NCBI RefSeq assembly: GCF_005406125.1
Contig: NZ_BIXZ01000002.1
Location: 434,001 to 498,000, forward strand
From: Haloarcula mannanilytica
Lineage (GTDB): Archaea; Halobacteriota; Halobacteria; Halobacteriales; Haloarculaceae
Length of the DNA: 64,000 nt
Direction of reading: 5' to 3'
The notes under the pieces are model-generated. The model was given only the letters and a program-made list of their open reading frames with translations, did no database searches and had not been told where the DNA came from. The position numbers and the translations under genes are program-made. Shown piece after piece: positions 8,810-15,886 of the stretch. Numbering within the stretch: position 1 is the first letter of the stretch; the number at the start of each line of letters is the position of its first letter.

Positions 8810-9765
8810 TCGACGTAAACGGTATCGAGTGCCTCCGCGACGAGCGCCCGGGCGTCCTGCTCGCTGCTCTCGGTGCGGATGCGGTGTGGCAGGACGACCG
8901 GCGCTTCCGTCTGGATGTCGTCGGGGATAACGTAACTGCGGCCGTCGAGGACGGCGCGAGCCTGTGCCGCCCGCAGCAACGAGATGCTCCCTCGCGGGCT
9001 GACGCCAAGTTGCGCGTTCTCCCGCGTGTACCGCGCCAGCCGGGTCGCGTACGACCGTATCGGCTCCTCGACAGTCACGTCGGCCACCGTCTCCCGAGCG
9101 GCGGAGAGGGTTTCGAGCGTGGCGACTGACGTGAGTTCCTCGATGGGATGCTGTCCCACTACATCACCCAGCATCTCCGTCTCAGCCGCTTCGTTCGGAT
9201 AGCCGAGATGGAGCTTCGTCATGAACCGGTCGAGCTCGGCCATCGGCAGGTCGTAGGCCCGGTTCTGCTCGACTGTGTTCTGCGTGGCGATGACTGTAAA
9301 CGGCTGTGGCACGGGGTGTGTCGTCCCGTCGACGGACACCTGCTGTTCCTCCATCGCCTCAAGCAGCGCCGACTGGGTCTTCGGCGGGGCGCGGTTAATC
9401 TCGTCGCCGAGGACGACGTTGGCAAAGATCGGCCCGGGCCGGAACTCGAACTCCTGGGTCTTCTGGTTGTAGACGTTGACGCCGGTCACGTCGGTCGGCA
9501 GCAGGTCCGGCGTGAACTGGACGCGTTTGAACTCGCCGTCGAAGGAAGCCGCGACGGAGCGGGCCAGCATCGTCTTGCCGACGCCGGGAACGTCCTCAAG
9601 CAGGATGTGACCGCGGCCGAGCACCGCCGTCACGATGTGTTCGATGGCGTCGTGTTGCCCGACGATGACTTCCTCGACGTTCTCGATTACCTTGTTCGCG
9701 ACGCGTGTGGCGTCGCGGAGGGGGCTGTCCGACTGGTGACTGTGTGTTGTGTCAGTGTCTGTCAT
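8806..9765 (-). CDS. MoxR-family AAA+ ATPase
   Basis: This 319-aa AAA+ ATPase of the MoxR branch shows Walker A EDVPGVGKTMLARS, Walker B VVLGDEINRAPPKTQ, sensor 1 FTVIATQNTVEQ and an arginine-rich lid with SPRGSISLLRAAQA. MoxR proteins act as chaperones that assemble or activate partner VWA/DUF58 proteins, and the partner follows immediately. I chose ATG 9765 (MTDTDTTHSHQSD), which gives a typical hydrophilic lead. An upstream in-frame start at 9855 would add 30 unlikely residues. It is the first gene of the operon. The 194-bp upstream region shows no clear TATA box at the expected distance. Confidence 0.93.
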   Translation of the reverse strand: MTDTDTTHSHQSDSPLRDATRVANKVIENVEEVIVGQHDAIEHIVTAVLGRGHILLEDVPGVGKTMLARSVAASFDGEFKRVQFTPDLLPTDVTGVNVYNQKTQEFEFRPGPIFANVVLGDEINRAPPKTQSALLEAMEEQQVSVDGTTHPVPQPFTVIATQNTVEQNRAYDLPMAELDRFMTKLHLGYPNEAAETEMLGDVVGQHPIEELTSVATLETLSAARETVADVTVEEPIRSYATRLARYTRENAQLGVSPRGSISLLRAAQARAVLDGRSYVIPDDIQTEAPVVLPHRIRTESSEQDARALVAEALDTVYVE

Positions 9766-9959
9766 AGTCGTGCTCTCGTGGGACGACGCCTCGGAACGGG
9801 GGTTGGTGGGATAGTCTGCCCTGCCGACCAGTAAGTGTCTTGTGTGGGTCGCCACATGCTCCGGGCCGTTCGATTGTGGCCCCGTCTACGGCGTGAGCGT
9901 ATGTAACTCTGTGGATGGGTGAGGATCACACACATCCGTTCTACGGCCGGTAGCGCCGT

Positions 9960-10205
9960 TCACCAGCACTTGCAGGCCCCACAGACGAGGTCGCCGTCTT
10001 GCGTCCACCGGCGCTCGACGACCTCGCCACATTCGGCACAGGCCGCCCCCTCGGGCGACCACGCGTACGTCGTCACGGCGGGCTCGACGGTGTCAGAATC
10101 AGCGGGGTCATCCTCCGGTTTCGCGGTTCCGCCTTCTGAAGCACTACCCTCGTCCTCGCTATCACCGCCGTCGAGAAAGTCGTCCAGCGAGGCGTCTTCG
10201 GCCAT
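9960..10205 (-). CDS. 81-aa zinc-finger microprotein
   Basis: This is a small acidic haloarchaeal protein. The N-terminal box MAEDASLDDFLDGG and an acidic linker are followed by a C-terminal treble-clef-like zinc site: CAECGEVVERRW, then GDLVCGACKCW. Two CxxC pairs (C-A-E-C and C-G-A-C) spaced by 17 residues can bind one zinc ion. Proteins with this N-terminal box and terminal zinc knuckle are widespread in haloarchaea but functionally undefined. ATG 10205 puts the conserved box at the N-terminus; a longer frame from 10277 adds a non-conserved stretch. It sits between the methyltransferase gene and moxR, all on the minus strand. Confidence 0.8.
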   Translation of the reverse strand: MAEDASLDDFLDGGDSEDEGSASEGGTAKPEDDPADSDTVEPAVTTYAWSPEGAACAECGEVVERRWTQDGDLVCGACKCW

Positions 10206-10285
10206 ACGCGTTGGTTGCTCCCGCGGCCACAAATACCCTGCCGGTCGCACGACTCCTGTTCGTTCCGAGGGCGACACCCCGACCG

Positions 10286-10969
10286 CTATTCGGTGGCGAC
10301 GCCGACGGTCAGCAGCGTTCCCAGTTCGCGGTAGCGCTCGACCATCGCCTCGCGGGTCTCGAACTCGTCCGTGGGGAACGCATCCGCCGGCGGAATCTCG
10401 ACCTCGCGGTCGGGGATGGTGTCCTGGGCGGCCACGGCCAAGCCAGCCTCGCGGAACGCTTCGCGGTACTCCGGGGCGCTCCAGCGGGTCATCTCGATGT
10501 CGATGAACTCCTGCCAGTCGTGGGAGTGGACGTTCTCCTCGTAGTAGTTCACCGCGATGTGGGCGGTCCCGCCCGGTCGCAGCACCCGCGCGATTTCTTC
10601 AAGCGTGTGTGGCGGGTCGCTGGCGTAGTAGAACGCCTCCATCGAGAACACGTGATCGATGCTGTCGGTCGCAAGCGGCAGCGCGTCGAAGTCGCCACGC
10701 AGGAACCCGATGCCGTCGTCGTCCGTGTACTCGCGGGCGTTCCGAAGCATCTCCGGCGAGCCATCGAGCCCGTAGCATGGGCCGGCGTCGTTGGTGTCCC
10801 GAAGCGCACGGAGCGCGTAGCCCGAGCCCGTTCCGAGGTCAAGCACCGTCTCGCCCGGTTCGACCGGCATCCGGGCCAGGACGTGCTTTGCGGTGTGCCA
10901 GTGCCGGTCCTCCATTCCTCTGTCTTTGCCCTCGGCCGCCCACGCGTCGAACTCCTCGCGAACGCTCAT
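10286..10969 (-). CDS. Class I SAM-dependent methyltransferase
   Basis: This 227-aa Rossmann-fold methyltransferase has motif I VLDLGTGSGYALRAL (about residues 41-55), motif II YGLDGSPEMLRNAREY, an acidic residue before FLRGDFDALPL, and motif IV HVFSMEAFYYASDPPHTLEE. It belongs to the large UbiE/Methyltransf_11 group. The substrate is not evident. ATG 10969 (MSVREEFDAWAAEGKDRGM) is preferred over 10996. The start region faces the small membrane-protein gene at 11076, with 106 bp between the two start codons for divergent promoters. Confidence 0.88.
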   Translation of the reverse strand: MSVREEFDAWAAEGKDRGMEDRHWHTAKHVLARMPVEPGETVLDLGTGSGYALRALRDTNDAGPCYGLDGSPEMLRNAREYTDDDGIGFLRGDFDALPLATDSIDHVFSMEAFYYASDPPHTLEEIARVLRPGGTAHIAVNYYEENVHSHDWQEFIDIEMTRWSAPEYREAFREAGLAVAAQDTIPDREVEIPPADAFPTDEFETREAMVERYRELGTLLTVGVATE

Positions 10970-11075
10970 ATCCCGTCCCAGTGTCGGGAGGCCCAAAACA
11001 TCGCTGTTCGGCGCCAGTGGGACACCGTCCGCCGGGAACGCAAACCCAAAGTAGGGCCACGCTAACGTTCAGGTA

Positions 11076-11294
11076 ATGCAAGGACTCCTGTCGGAACTGC
11101 TCGGGAGCATCATCGACATGCCCGGCTGGTTCCTCGATGTCGCACTGAACGACCCGCTGGCGGCACTCATGCTCGCTGTCGGTGGGCTCATCACGACCGT
11201 CTCGGTCGCCTTCTTCGGGTACCTCTCGCTTGGGGCCGTGCTGTCGCTGTTCAGCGGCTCCGGCGGTCGAGGGCCGCCCCAAGCAAATCGATAG
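11076..11294 (+). CDS. 72-aa membrane microprotein
   Basis: The small protein has an amphipathic N-terminus (MQGLLSELLGSIIDMPGWF) and one or two hydrophobic helices (DPLAALMLAVGGLITTVSVAFFGYLSLGA split by a GYL turn). A Gly/Arg-rich tail follows. The pattern and codon bias look genuine, and the upstream sequence CACGCTAACGTTCAGGTAATG is compatible with a short leader. The last 44 nt overlap the 3' end of the mer gene on the opposite strand. The function is unknown. Confidence 0.65.
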   Translation: MQGLLSELLGSIIDMPGWFLDVALNDPLAALMLAVGGLITTVSVAFFGYLSLGAVLSLFSGSGGRGPPQANR

Positions 11295-12228
11295 CCGTCT
11301 CGATGTCCGGGCCGAGCGGCGACGCGAACACCACGCTGTCGGCGTGTTCCTCTAACGCCGCTGTCCGCTCGGCCACTGTTTCTGGCGTCCCGGCGATACA
11401 GAACGCGTCCAGCATCGCCTCTGTCACTCCCTCGAAGGCGGCCGAGAACTCGCCGGCGGAAATCGCCTGGCCGATGTCGTCGGCGGCGTCGTGGTCGATG
11501 CTGTGGCGGTCCAGCACCGGCGGCGGCGACCCCGCGGCGACGAACGCGACCGGCGGCCGGGCGGCCTCCCGCGCCTTGGCCGCGTCCTCGGCGACCGAGA
11601 CGCTGGCGTAGGCCGCGAGGTCGAACTCGCCGTACTCGGCAGGTCGCTCGTCGGCCATCTCCTCTACTTGCTCGCGTGCCCACGCGAGGTCTTTCGGATG
11701 CGCGCCGTTGTACAGCGCGCCGTCGGCGTGTTTCGCCGCCATTCGGGTCATGTGCGGTCCCTGTGCGCCGACGTACACCGGAATCTCGCCGACCTCGTAG
11801 TTCAGTCCGGCGTCGACCGCCTCGAATGTCCCGTCGTGGTCGACCCGTTCGCCGTCCCAGAGCTTTCGCGCGGTTTTGAACGTCTCCAGCACGCGGCGCA
11901 GTGCGTCGTCGTGGTCGAAGCCGAGGTTGCTGAGCGTCGATTTATCGCCCGGCCCGATGCCGAAGACGGCCCGGCCGTCGCTCAGTTCCGCCAGCGTCGC
12001 CACCCGCGAGGCCAGCGTCACGGGGTGTGTTTCGTAGGGGTTGGCGATGCCGGGGCCGAGCAAGATGTCGTCAGTCCGCTCGGCCATCGCTGCAAGCGCC
12101 ATGAACTGGTCGCGGTTGTTGTAGTGGTGGCTGGCGAAAACGGCATCGAGTCCGTTCGATTCGGCTTGTTCGGCAAACAAGGCGAGCTGGGCGACCGGGT
12201 GTTCCGGGGTGAGTTCAATCGCGTACAT
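11251..12228 (-). CDS. mer: F420-dependent 5,10-methylenetetrahydromethanopterin reductase homologue (luciferase-like)
   Basis: This 325-aa TIM-barrel protein of the luciferase-like monooxygenase superfamily has an Mer-type N-terminus (YAIELTPEHPVAQLALFAEQ). It also has the F420-binding features AVFASHHYNNRDQFMALAA and AVFGIGPGDKSTLSNLG, and ends with DAFCIAGTPETVAERT. Mer reduces methylene-H4MPT or, in halophiles, probably methylene-tetrahydrofolate, using reduced F420. The start ATG 12228 overlaps the 3' end of cofE by 14 nt, so synthesis of the cofactor tail and its user are coupled. A generic F420-dependent oxidoreductase is the alternative. Confidence 0.82.
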   Translation of the reverse strand: MYAIELTPEHPVAQLALFAEQAESNGLDAVFASHHYNNRDQFMALAAMAERTDDILLGPGIANPYETHPVTLASRVATLAELSDGRAVFGIGPGDKSTLSNLGFDHDDALRRVLETFKTARKLWDGERVDHDGTFEAVDAGLNYEVGEIPVYVGAQGPHMTRMAAKHADGALYNGAHPKDLAWAREQVEEMADERPAEYGEFDLAAYASVSVAEDAAKAREAARPPVAFVAAGSPPPVLDRHSIDHDAADDIGQAISAGEFSAAFEGVTEAMLDAFCIAGTPETVAERTAALEEHADSVVFASPLGPDIETAIDLLGAALDRRSR

Positions 12229-12988
12229 GTGACCACTCTCTGAGTGCTTGTCTGACAACGTCGTTCTCCGGGTCGCGGAACAGCTGTTCGCTGCCCGCGT
12301 GGTTGCCGAAGTCGAAATCGCGGATGACTGCGGCGGGCGTCCCGCCGTCGCCCTCGCCGGTGACGAGGTTGGCCGCGGCGGCGAGTTCGTCGACGACGGC
12401 CTGGACGGTGGCTTCGAGTTCGCGGCCGTCGCGGTCGTGTTCGCCGCGCCAGTCCCGCGAGGCGGGGAGGCCGGCCCAGCCAAGCGCGACGCCGCGCTGG
12501 CCGAGGCGGAACGGTCGGCCCGACGTGTCGGTGACGATGACGCTGACCTCGACGCCCGCCCGCTCGCGGATGCCATCGCGGATGGCCTCGGCGTCTGCGG
12601 TCGGGTCCTCGGGCAACAGGAGGAGGTCCGCGCCAGGGACGTTCGAGCGGTCGATGCCCGCGTTGACCGTGATGTGCCCGAACTCCGTCACGCCGAGGAT
12701 GAAGGGGGCTTCGACCAGCACCTCCTCGCACTCCTCTATAATCGCCTGGGCCATCCGCGGGTCCTTCTCCTCGCCGGCGATGTCCTCGATGGTCGCCGCG
12801 ATGCGCTCGGCACGCTCGCTGGGCTCGTAGGACGACAGCGCTCGCCCGCGTCCGTTGGCCTTGGAGACGATGGTGCTGGCGACACAGACCACGTCGCCGT
12901 CCCGGAGGGCCGCCTGGTCGACGAGCAGTTCGGCCACGTCGTCGCCGGGGCGGACCTCGGGCAGCCCCTCGACCGCGAAGACTTCCAT
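12215..12988 (-). CDS. cofE: Coenzyme F420-0:L-glutamate ligase
   Basis: This 257-aa enzyme adds gamma-linked glutamates to F420-0 in a GTP-dependent reaction. The sequence shows the CofE core: VCVASTIVSKANGRGR (about residues 34-49), GHITVNAGIDRSNVPG, then LLLPEDPTADAEAIR and VIVTDTSGRPFRLGQRGVA, which hold the metal and GTP contacts. The length matches archaeal CofE (about 250 aa) without the bacterial nitroreductase extension. The gene leads a two-gene unit with mer (14-nt overlap). The context supports F420-dependent one-carbon metabolism. Confidence 0.95.
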   Translation of the reverse strand: MEVFAVEGLPEVRPGDDVAELLVDQAALRDGDVVCVASTIVSKANGRGRALSSYEPSERAERIAATIEDIAGEEKDPRMAQAIIEECEEVLVEAPFILGVTEFGHITVNAGIDRSNVPGADLLLLPEDPTADAEAIRDGIRERAGVEVSVIVTDTSGRPFRLGQRGVALGWAGLPASRDWRGEHDRDGRELEATVQAVVDELAAAANLVTGEGDGGTPAAVIRDFDFGNHAGSEQLFRDPENDVVRQALREWSHVRD

Positions 12989-13106
12989 ACCGCTTCTGCG
13001 GTCTCTGCCGGAAAAAGACTCGCGTTCGCTGCAAAGCCGGCCAACAGTGGCAACAGCTGCCGGTACCCGGCCACAACAGCGCGGTGATCCCGCTCGCCGG
13101 ACTGCC

Positions 13107-13595
13107 CTACAGTTCGTGCTGAGTCACGTCGAGTTCCTCGTCCCCGACTGTCGCGGTCATCATGGTTGGGCGGTCGGCAGGCGATGCCCCTGTGACACTC
13201 CCGGGGTTTAACAGCCGCACGTCATCGTAGACGGTGTCCGTCAGTTCGTGGGTGTGGCCGGCGACGCCGACGGCGCTGCTGTCGGCTTCTTCCCGAACCG
13301 CTCTCGCGACGCGGTCGGCCCAGCCCCGTTTCGAGCCGGTGCCGTGTGTCACGACGAACGCGACGCCGCCGAGTTCGACCGTGGCCCGCGCAGGCAACCC
13401 GATCTCCGGGTCGATATTCCCCGAGACGGCGGTCAGTGCCGTCGCCATATGACGCATCTCGGCGAGCGCCCCTTTGCTGTCGAAGTCACCGGCGTGGATG
13501 ACGTGGTCGGCGACCTCGATGCGTTCCCGGAACGACGGCGGAATCTCGTGTTCCCGGGAGGGGATGTGCGAATCGCTGATGAGAGCGACATCCAT
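13107..13595 (-). CDS. Metallophosphoesterase, MJ0936/YfcE family
   Basis: This 162-aa calcineurin-like phosphodiesterase has all five metal-binding blocks: ISDSHIPSREH, VIHAGDFDS, VSGNIDPE (GN-D block), VVTHGTG and GVAGHTHELTD, ending in RLLNPGSVTGA. The short form is typical of the YfcE/MJ0936 family, which hydrolyses phosphodiesters in vitro with divalent metal. The physiological substrate is unknown. It is a single gene upstream of cofE-mer on the same strand, separated from cofE by 118 bp. Confidence 0.93.
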   Translation of the reverse strand: MDVALISDSHIPSREHEIPPSFRERIEVADHVIHAGDFDSKGALAEMRHMATALTAVSGNIDPEIGLPARATVELGGVAFVVTHGTGSKRGWADRVARAVREEADSSAVGVAGHTHELTDTVYDDVRLLNPGSVTGASPADRPTMMTATVGDEELDVTQHEL

Positions 13596-13669
13596 ACCAA
13601 TGCATTACGTCGGTGTTCGAAAAGGGTTACTGCCACGGAAACAGGTACCGACGACTCACTTTGGCGGCG

Positions 13670-13972
13670 CTACTCTGCGGACGAAAACACGTCCCGCAGC
13701 CCGTCCAGTTGCTCGACCAACCGGTCGAGACCGTCGTTGATCGCTGCCACCCGTGCTTCGATGTCGTCGGCCGGAACCGCGCCCTGTGGCGTCGGCTCGA
13801 CGAGCTCGTCGTCTTCCAGCATCCGTAGCGAGTACCGCACCTTGTGTTTCGGGACCCCTGTCTCCTCGGCGAGCCGGACGATACCGATCGGCCCGTTCTC
13901 GATAACGGCTTCGAGGATCACCAAGTCCCGCCCCTCCTTCTCGACCTGATCTTCCAGTCGGTCCATTCCCAT
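13670..13972 (-). CDS. 100-aa winged-helix protein, predicted transcriptional regulator
   Basis: The protein reads MGMDRLEDQVEKEGRDLVIL and then contains a winged-helix core: AVIENGPIGIVRLAEETGVP (helices 1-2), HKVRYSLRMLEDDELVEPT (recognition helix and wing). A C-terminal coiled-coil follows, RVAAINDGLDRLVEQLDGL. This is the layout of small archaeal wHTH regulators that dimerise through a C-terminal helix. No ligand-binding domain is present. The target is unknown. It lies between the unknown gene at 14093 and the phosphodiesterase, all on the minus strand, with separate intergenic gaps (about 75-120 bp). Confidence 0.75.
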   Translation of the reverse strand: MGMDRLEDQVEKEGRDLVILEAVIENGPIGIVRLAEETGVPKHKVRYSLRMLEDDELVEPTPQGAVPADDIEARVAAINDGLDRLVEQLDGLRDVFSSAE

Positions 13973-14092
13973 AGCAAATCGTATCTGTGGCTTCTGACCC
14001 GTGACACATAAACGCCCCAGGTACGGCGTCGTGTTCCATCTCTTTGTCCACTGGTTTCGAGAATTTGTTGTGTCTCTCCCGACCAGTGCCCG

Positions 14093-14746
14093 CTACTCGT
14101 CGGTGACTGGCGTTCGGCGAAGCTCATCGAGCTGGTCCCGGAGTTTGTTCAGCTCCGTCTCCAGTTCCTCGCGGCGGTCGATGAGCGCGCTCAGCTCTTC
14201 CGTGTTAACGGAGTAGTCGTTGTCCATCGCCACGTCCAGCGCGTCGGTCGTCGCGCCCGTGAGGTCGGACGCGACCCGCAACACCTCGCTCGGCGTTCCG
14301 CGGGACTCGTACAGTTCCTGTTCGCCCGACAGCGGACTGTAGGTCACCATCGGCGACTCGACGCCGCGGTGGTAGCTCACCGCGTAGCTCGTGTCCGTCA
14401 CCGGGTTCAGCCGGTCGTCTGCCCGCTCCGTACGGACGATGTTGAACGGCTCGGCCAGCGCGGGAAACGTGTCGGCGAGGTCCCGAAGCCGGTCCGCGGC
14501 GGTCACGTCCAGCTGGGCCTCCACGTCGCCGAAGAACTGCCGCGAGTTGGTGAGGCTAAAGGCCACCGTGTAAAACACCGACTCGTCGCTGTCGGCCAGA
14601 TTGCGAACGCGGTCGCGGACCTCCTCGTGGCGGCCCTCGATAGTGAGCTTCTCCAGTTCCTCAAGCAGCGCCCGGACGCCCTCCTCGCGTTCGAGGAACG
14701 CCTCGACGATTGCGCCGGGCATTTCCTCGCCATCCACGTCCTCCAT
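14093..14746 (-). CDS. Conserved hypothetical protein with C-terminal coiled coil
   Basis: This is a 217-aa acidic protein that I do not recognise. It has an alpha-helical N-terminal half (EAFLEREEGVRALLEELEKL and similar) and a central mixed region with SFTNSRQ-like and NPVTDTSYAVSYHRG segments. The C-terminal heptad stretch EELSALIDRREELETELNKL and RDQLDELRRT predicts a coiled coil. There is no signal peptide or membrane segment. ATG 14746 (MEDVDGEEMPG) is chosen because upstream in-frame residues to 14824 are basic and cysteine-rich, unlike haloarchaeal protein. The 120-bp gap downstream separates it from the wHTH gene. Confidence 0.7.
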   Translation of the reverse strand: MEDVDGEEMPGAIVEAFLEREEGVRALLEELEKLTIEGRHEEVRDRVRNLADSDESVFYTVAFSLTNSRQFFGDVEAQLDVTAADRLRDLADTFPALAEPFNIVRTERADDRLNPVTDTSYAVSYHRGVESPMVTYSPLSGEQELYESRGTPSEVLRVASDLTGATTDALDVAMDNDYSVNTEELSALIDRREELETELNKLRDQLDELRRTPVTDE

Positions 14747-15056
14747 GGCCCCTCTTTTGCGGGGCCTCCTAAACAGTTTGTCGCTGGGACCGACCAGTCG
14801 GCACCAACACAAAACATATGCCACCCCGCGTGAAGTGATAGCACGTCCGACCCCGGTGGACGGACACTATGACAGGTCGGGGGTCTTCCCCCGGACACCG
14901 CTGTTGTACTGCTCCTGTGGTATCAGTATGCGCCGTTTTCTCGGCTAGTAGACGGTGTTTACTACCTATCTGGTTGCTAAAACGTGATCGGGATGGCGAT
15001 ACAGAGCGATCACGACGCGATGAAACGCGCCGCTTGTCGAGTTGAATTCAGAGAAA
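14747..15056. other. Non-coding stretch before tRNA-Asp region
   Basis: I find no convincing gene here. It contains inverted repeats: CGTGATCG at 14983-14990 pairs with CGATCACG at 15007-15014 (16-nt loop), and TAGTAGAC-GGT-GTTTACTA (one mismatch) lies just upstream, at about 14947-14965. It leads into the truncated tRNA 3'-end copies, so it may be part of the same recombination-scarred segment. Confidence 0.5.
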
Positions 15057-15079
15057 CGCCCGGAGCGGGATTTTGAACC
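15057..15079 (-). repeat. Truncated copy of tRNA-Asp 3' end (copy 1)
   Basis: The 23 nt repeat the T-arm loop and acceptor 3' strand of the tRNA-Asp at 15307, on the same strand, with one inserted T. It is followed on the plus strand by a small hairpin (GAGAC...GTCTC) and an ATTCAAATCCC that is complementary to the tRNA-derived GGGATTTGAA. The whole unit is therefore a nested palindrome. No 5' half of a tRNA is present. Confidence 0.8.
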
Positions 15080-15195
15080 GTCTGGAGACTCGCTGCGCTC
15101 GTCTCCCGGGATTCAAATCCCTTTTCGACGTTTCCTCAAACTCGCCGTCGTTCGGCGACAAGACGCCTCGCTGGGGAGTTGTGTTAGAGAGAAAA

Positions 15196-15219
15196 CGCCC
15201 GGAGCGGGATTTGAACCCG
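15196..15219 (-). repeat. Truncated copy of tRNA-Asp 3' end (copy 2)
   Basis: These 24 nt are identical to the 3' end of the real tRNA-Asp (15307-15330). A hairpin AAACGCTCGC-TAT-GCTCGCGTTT and then ATTCAAATCC follow, repeating the nested-palindrome plan of copy 1. The spacing is 139 bp from copy 1 and 111 bp from the true gene. Confidence 0.85.
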
Positions 15220-15306
15220 GGCAAACGCTCGCTATGCTCGCGTTTGCGTAATTCAAATCCGCTCGTTACGGATTTGCGACTCACGGATTTGTTCGTCGCA
15301 AAAGTA

Positions 15307-15379
15307 CGCCCGGAGCGGGATTTGAACCCGCGTCACAACCGTGACAGGGTTGTATGATGGGCCACTACACCATCCGGGC
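15307..15379 (-). tRNA. tRNA-Asp(GTC)
   Basis: The 73-nt cloverleaf on the minus strand starts with GCCCGGA and ends with TCCGGGC plus discriminator G. The anticodon stem CAACC/GGTTG encloses the loop CTGTCAC with anticodon GTC (Asp). The T arm is GCGGGTTCAAATCCCGC. No CCA is encoded and there is no intron. A TATA-like CTTAATAC on the minus strand (15412-15419) lies about 36 nt upstream, giving a short 5' leader for RNase P. Confidence 0.97.
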
Positions 15380-15491
15380 ACCTTGCTGCACTTCTTCGTA
15401 TCCCGGTGTTGGTATTAAGACTTTCCAAAGAAAGCCGCCCCGGGATGAGTGCACATGACGGGACCCAAAGTTCTATGTCCGGTCTGATTCA

Positions 15492-15514
15492 TGTGATTGG
15501 TACGAGCAATCACA
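15492..15514. promoter_or_regulatory. Perfect 8-bp inverted repeat upstream of rpoH
   Basis: TGTGATTG and CAATCACA are separated by 7 nt. The element lies between the divergent tRNA-Asp and RNA polymerase operon promoters, about 60 bp upstream of the rpoH TATA box. It could be an operator or a hairpin; nothing in the sequence assigns a binding protein. Confidence 0.4.
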
Positions 15515-15573
15515 CCCGCAGTCCACGTGAGGGTGGTCGGGTCCGATAGCCACGGCAGAGCGACTTGGTAAGT

Positions 15574-15581
15574 GTTATATG
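15574..15581 (+). promoter_or_regulatory. TATA box of the rpo operon
   Basis: GTTATATG lies 78-85 nt before the rpoH start codon, which predicts transcription start near 15605 and a leader of about 55 nt ending in a CA-repeat tract just before ATG. It is the best TATA match upstream of the operon. Confidence 0.55.
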
Positions 15582-15658
15582 CGCCCCGACAGTATGGCCC
15601 TGTAGTATCTCGTGACAGCCACTTTCTCCAGCAGCAGGCCAAACGCACACGCACACAC

Positions 15659-15886
15659 ATGGTAGATGTAAGTCAACACGACCTCGTCCCAGACCACAGC
15701 GTCGTCGACGAGGACGACCTCGAAGCAGTACTCACGGAGTATGAAATCAAGAAGACGGACCTTCCGAAGATCAAGCGCACCGACAAGGCGCTGCCGGATG
15801 ACGCCGAAGTCGGTGACGTGGTTCGGATCGAACGCGACTCTCGGACAACCGACACCGCAGTTGTCTACCGACTGGTGGTAGAATAA
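15659..15886 (+). CDS. rpoH: RNA polymerase subunit H (Rpo5)
   Basis: The 75-aa archaeal Rpo5/H is the counterpart of the C-terminal domain of eukaryotic RPB5. It contains [39 protein letters not shown] and the terminal [13 protein letters not shown] with YRLVVE, all typical of this family. It joins the lower jaw of RNA polymerase. ATG 15659 is chosen because the family begins just before HDLVPDH. The stop TAA (15884-15886) shares one base with the ATG of rpoB2 (TAATG), so the two are translationally coupled. Confidence 0.97.
   Translation: MVDVSQHDLVPDHSVVDEDDLEAVLTEYEIKKTDLPKIKRTDKALPDDAEVGDVVRIERDSRTTDTAVVYRLVVE

Noticed and set aside
15042-15357. Short open frames with PERDLNP-like residues around the tRNA-Asp copies
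   Set aside because: They are translations of the tRNA 3' ends, a well-known source of false gene calls; no codon bias or family support.
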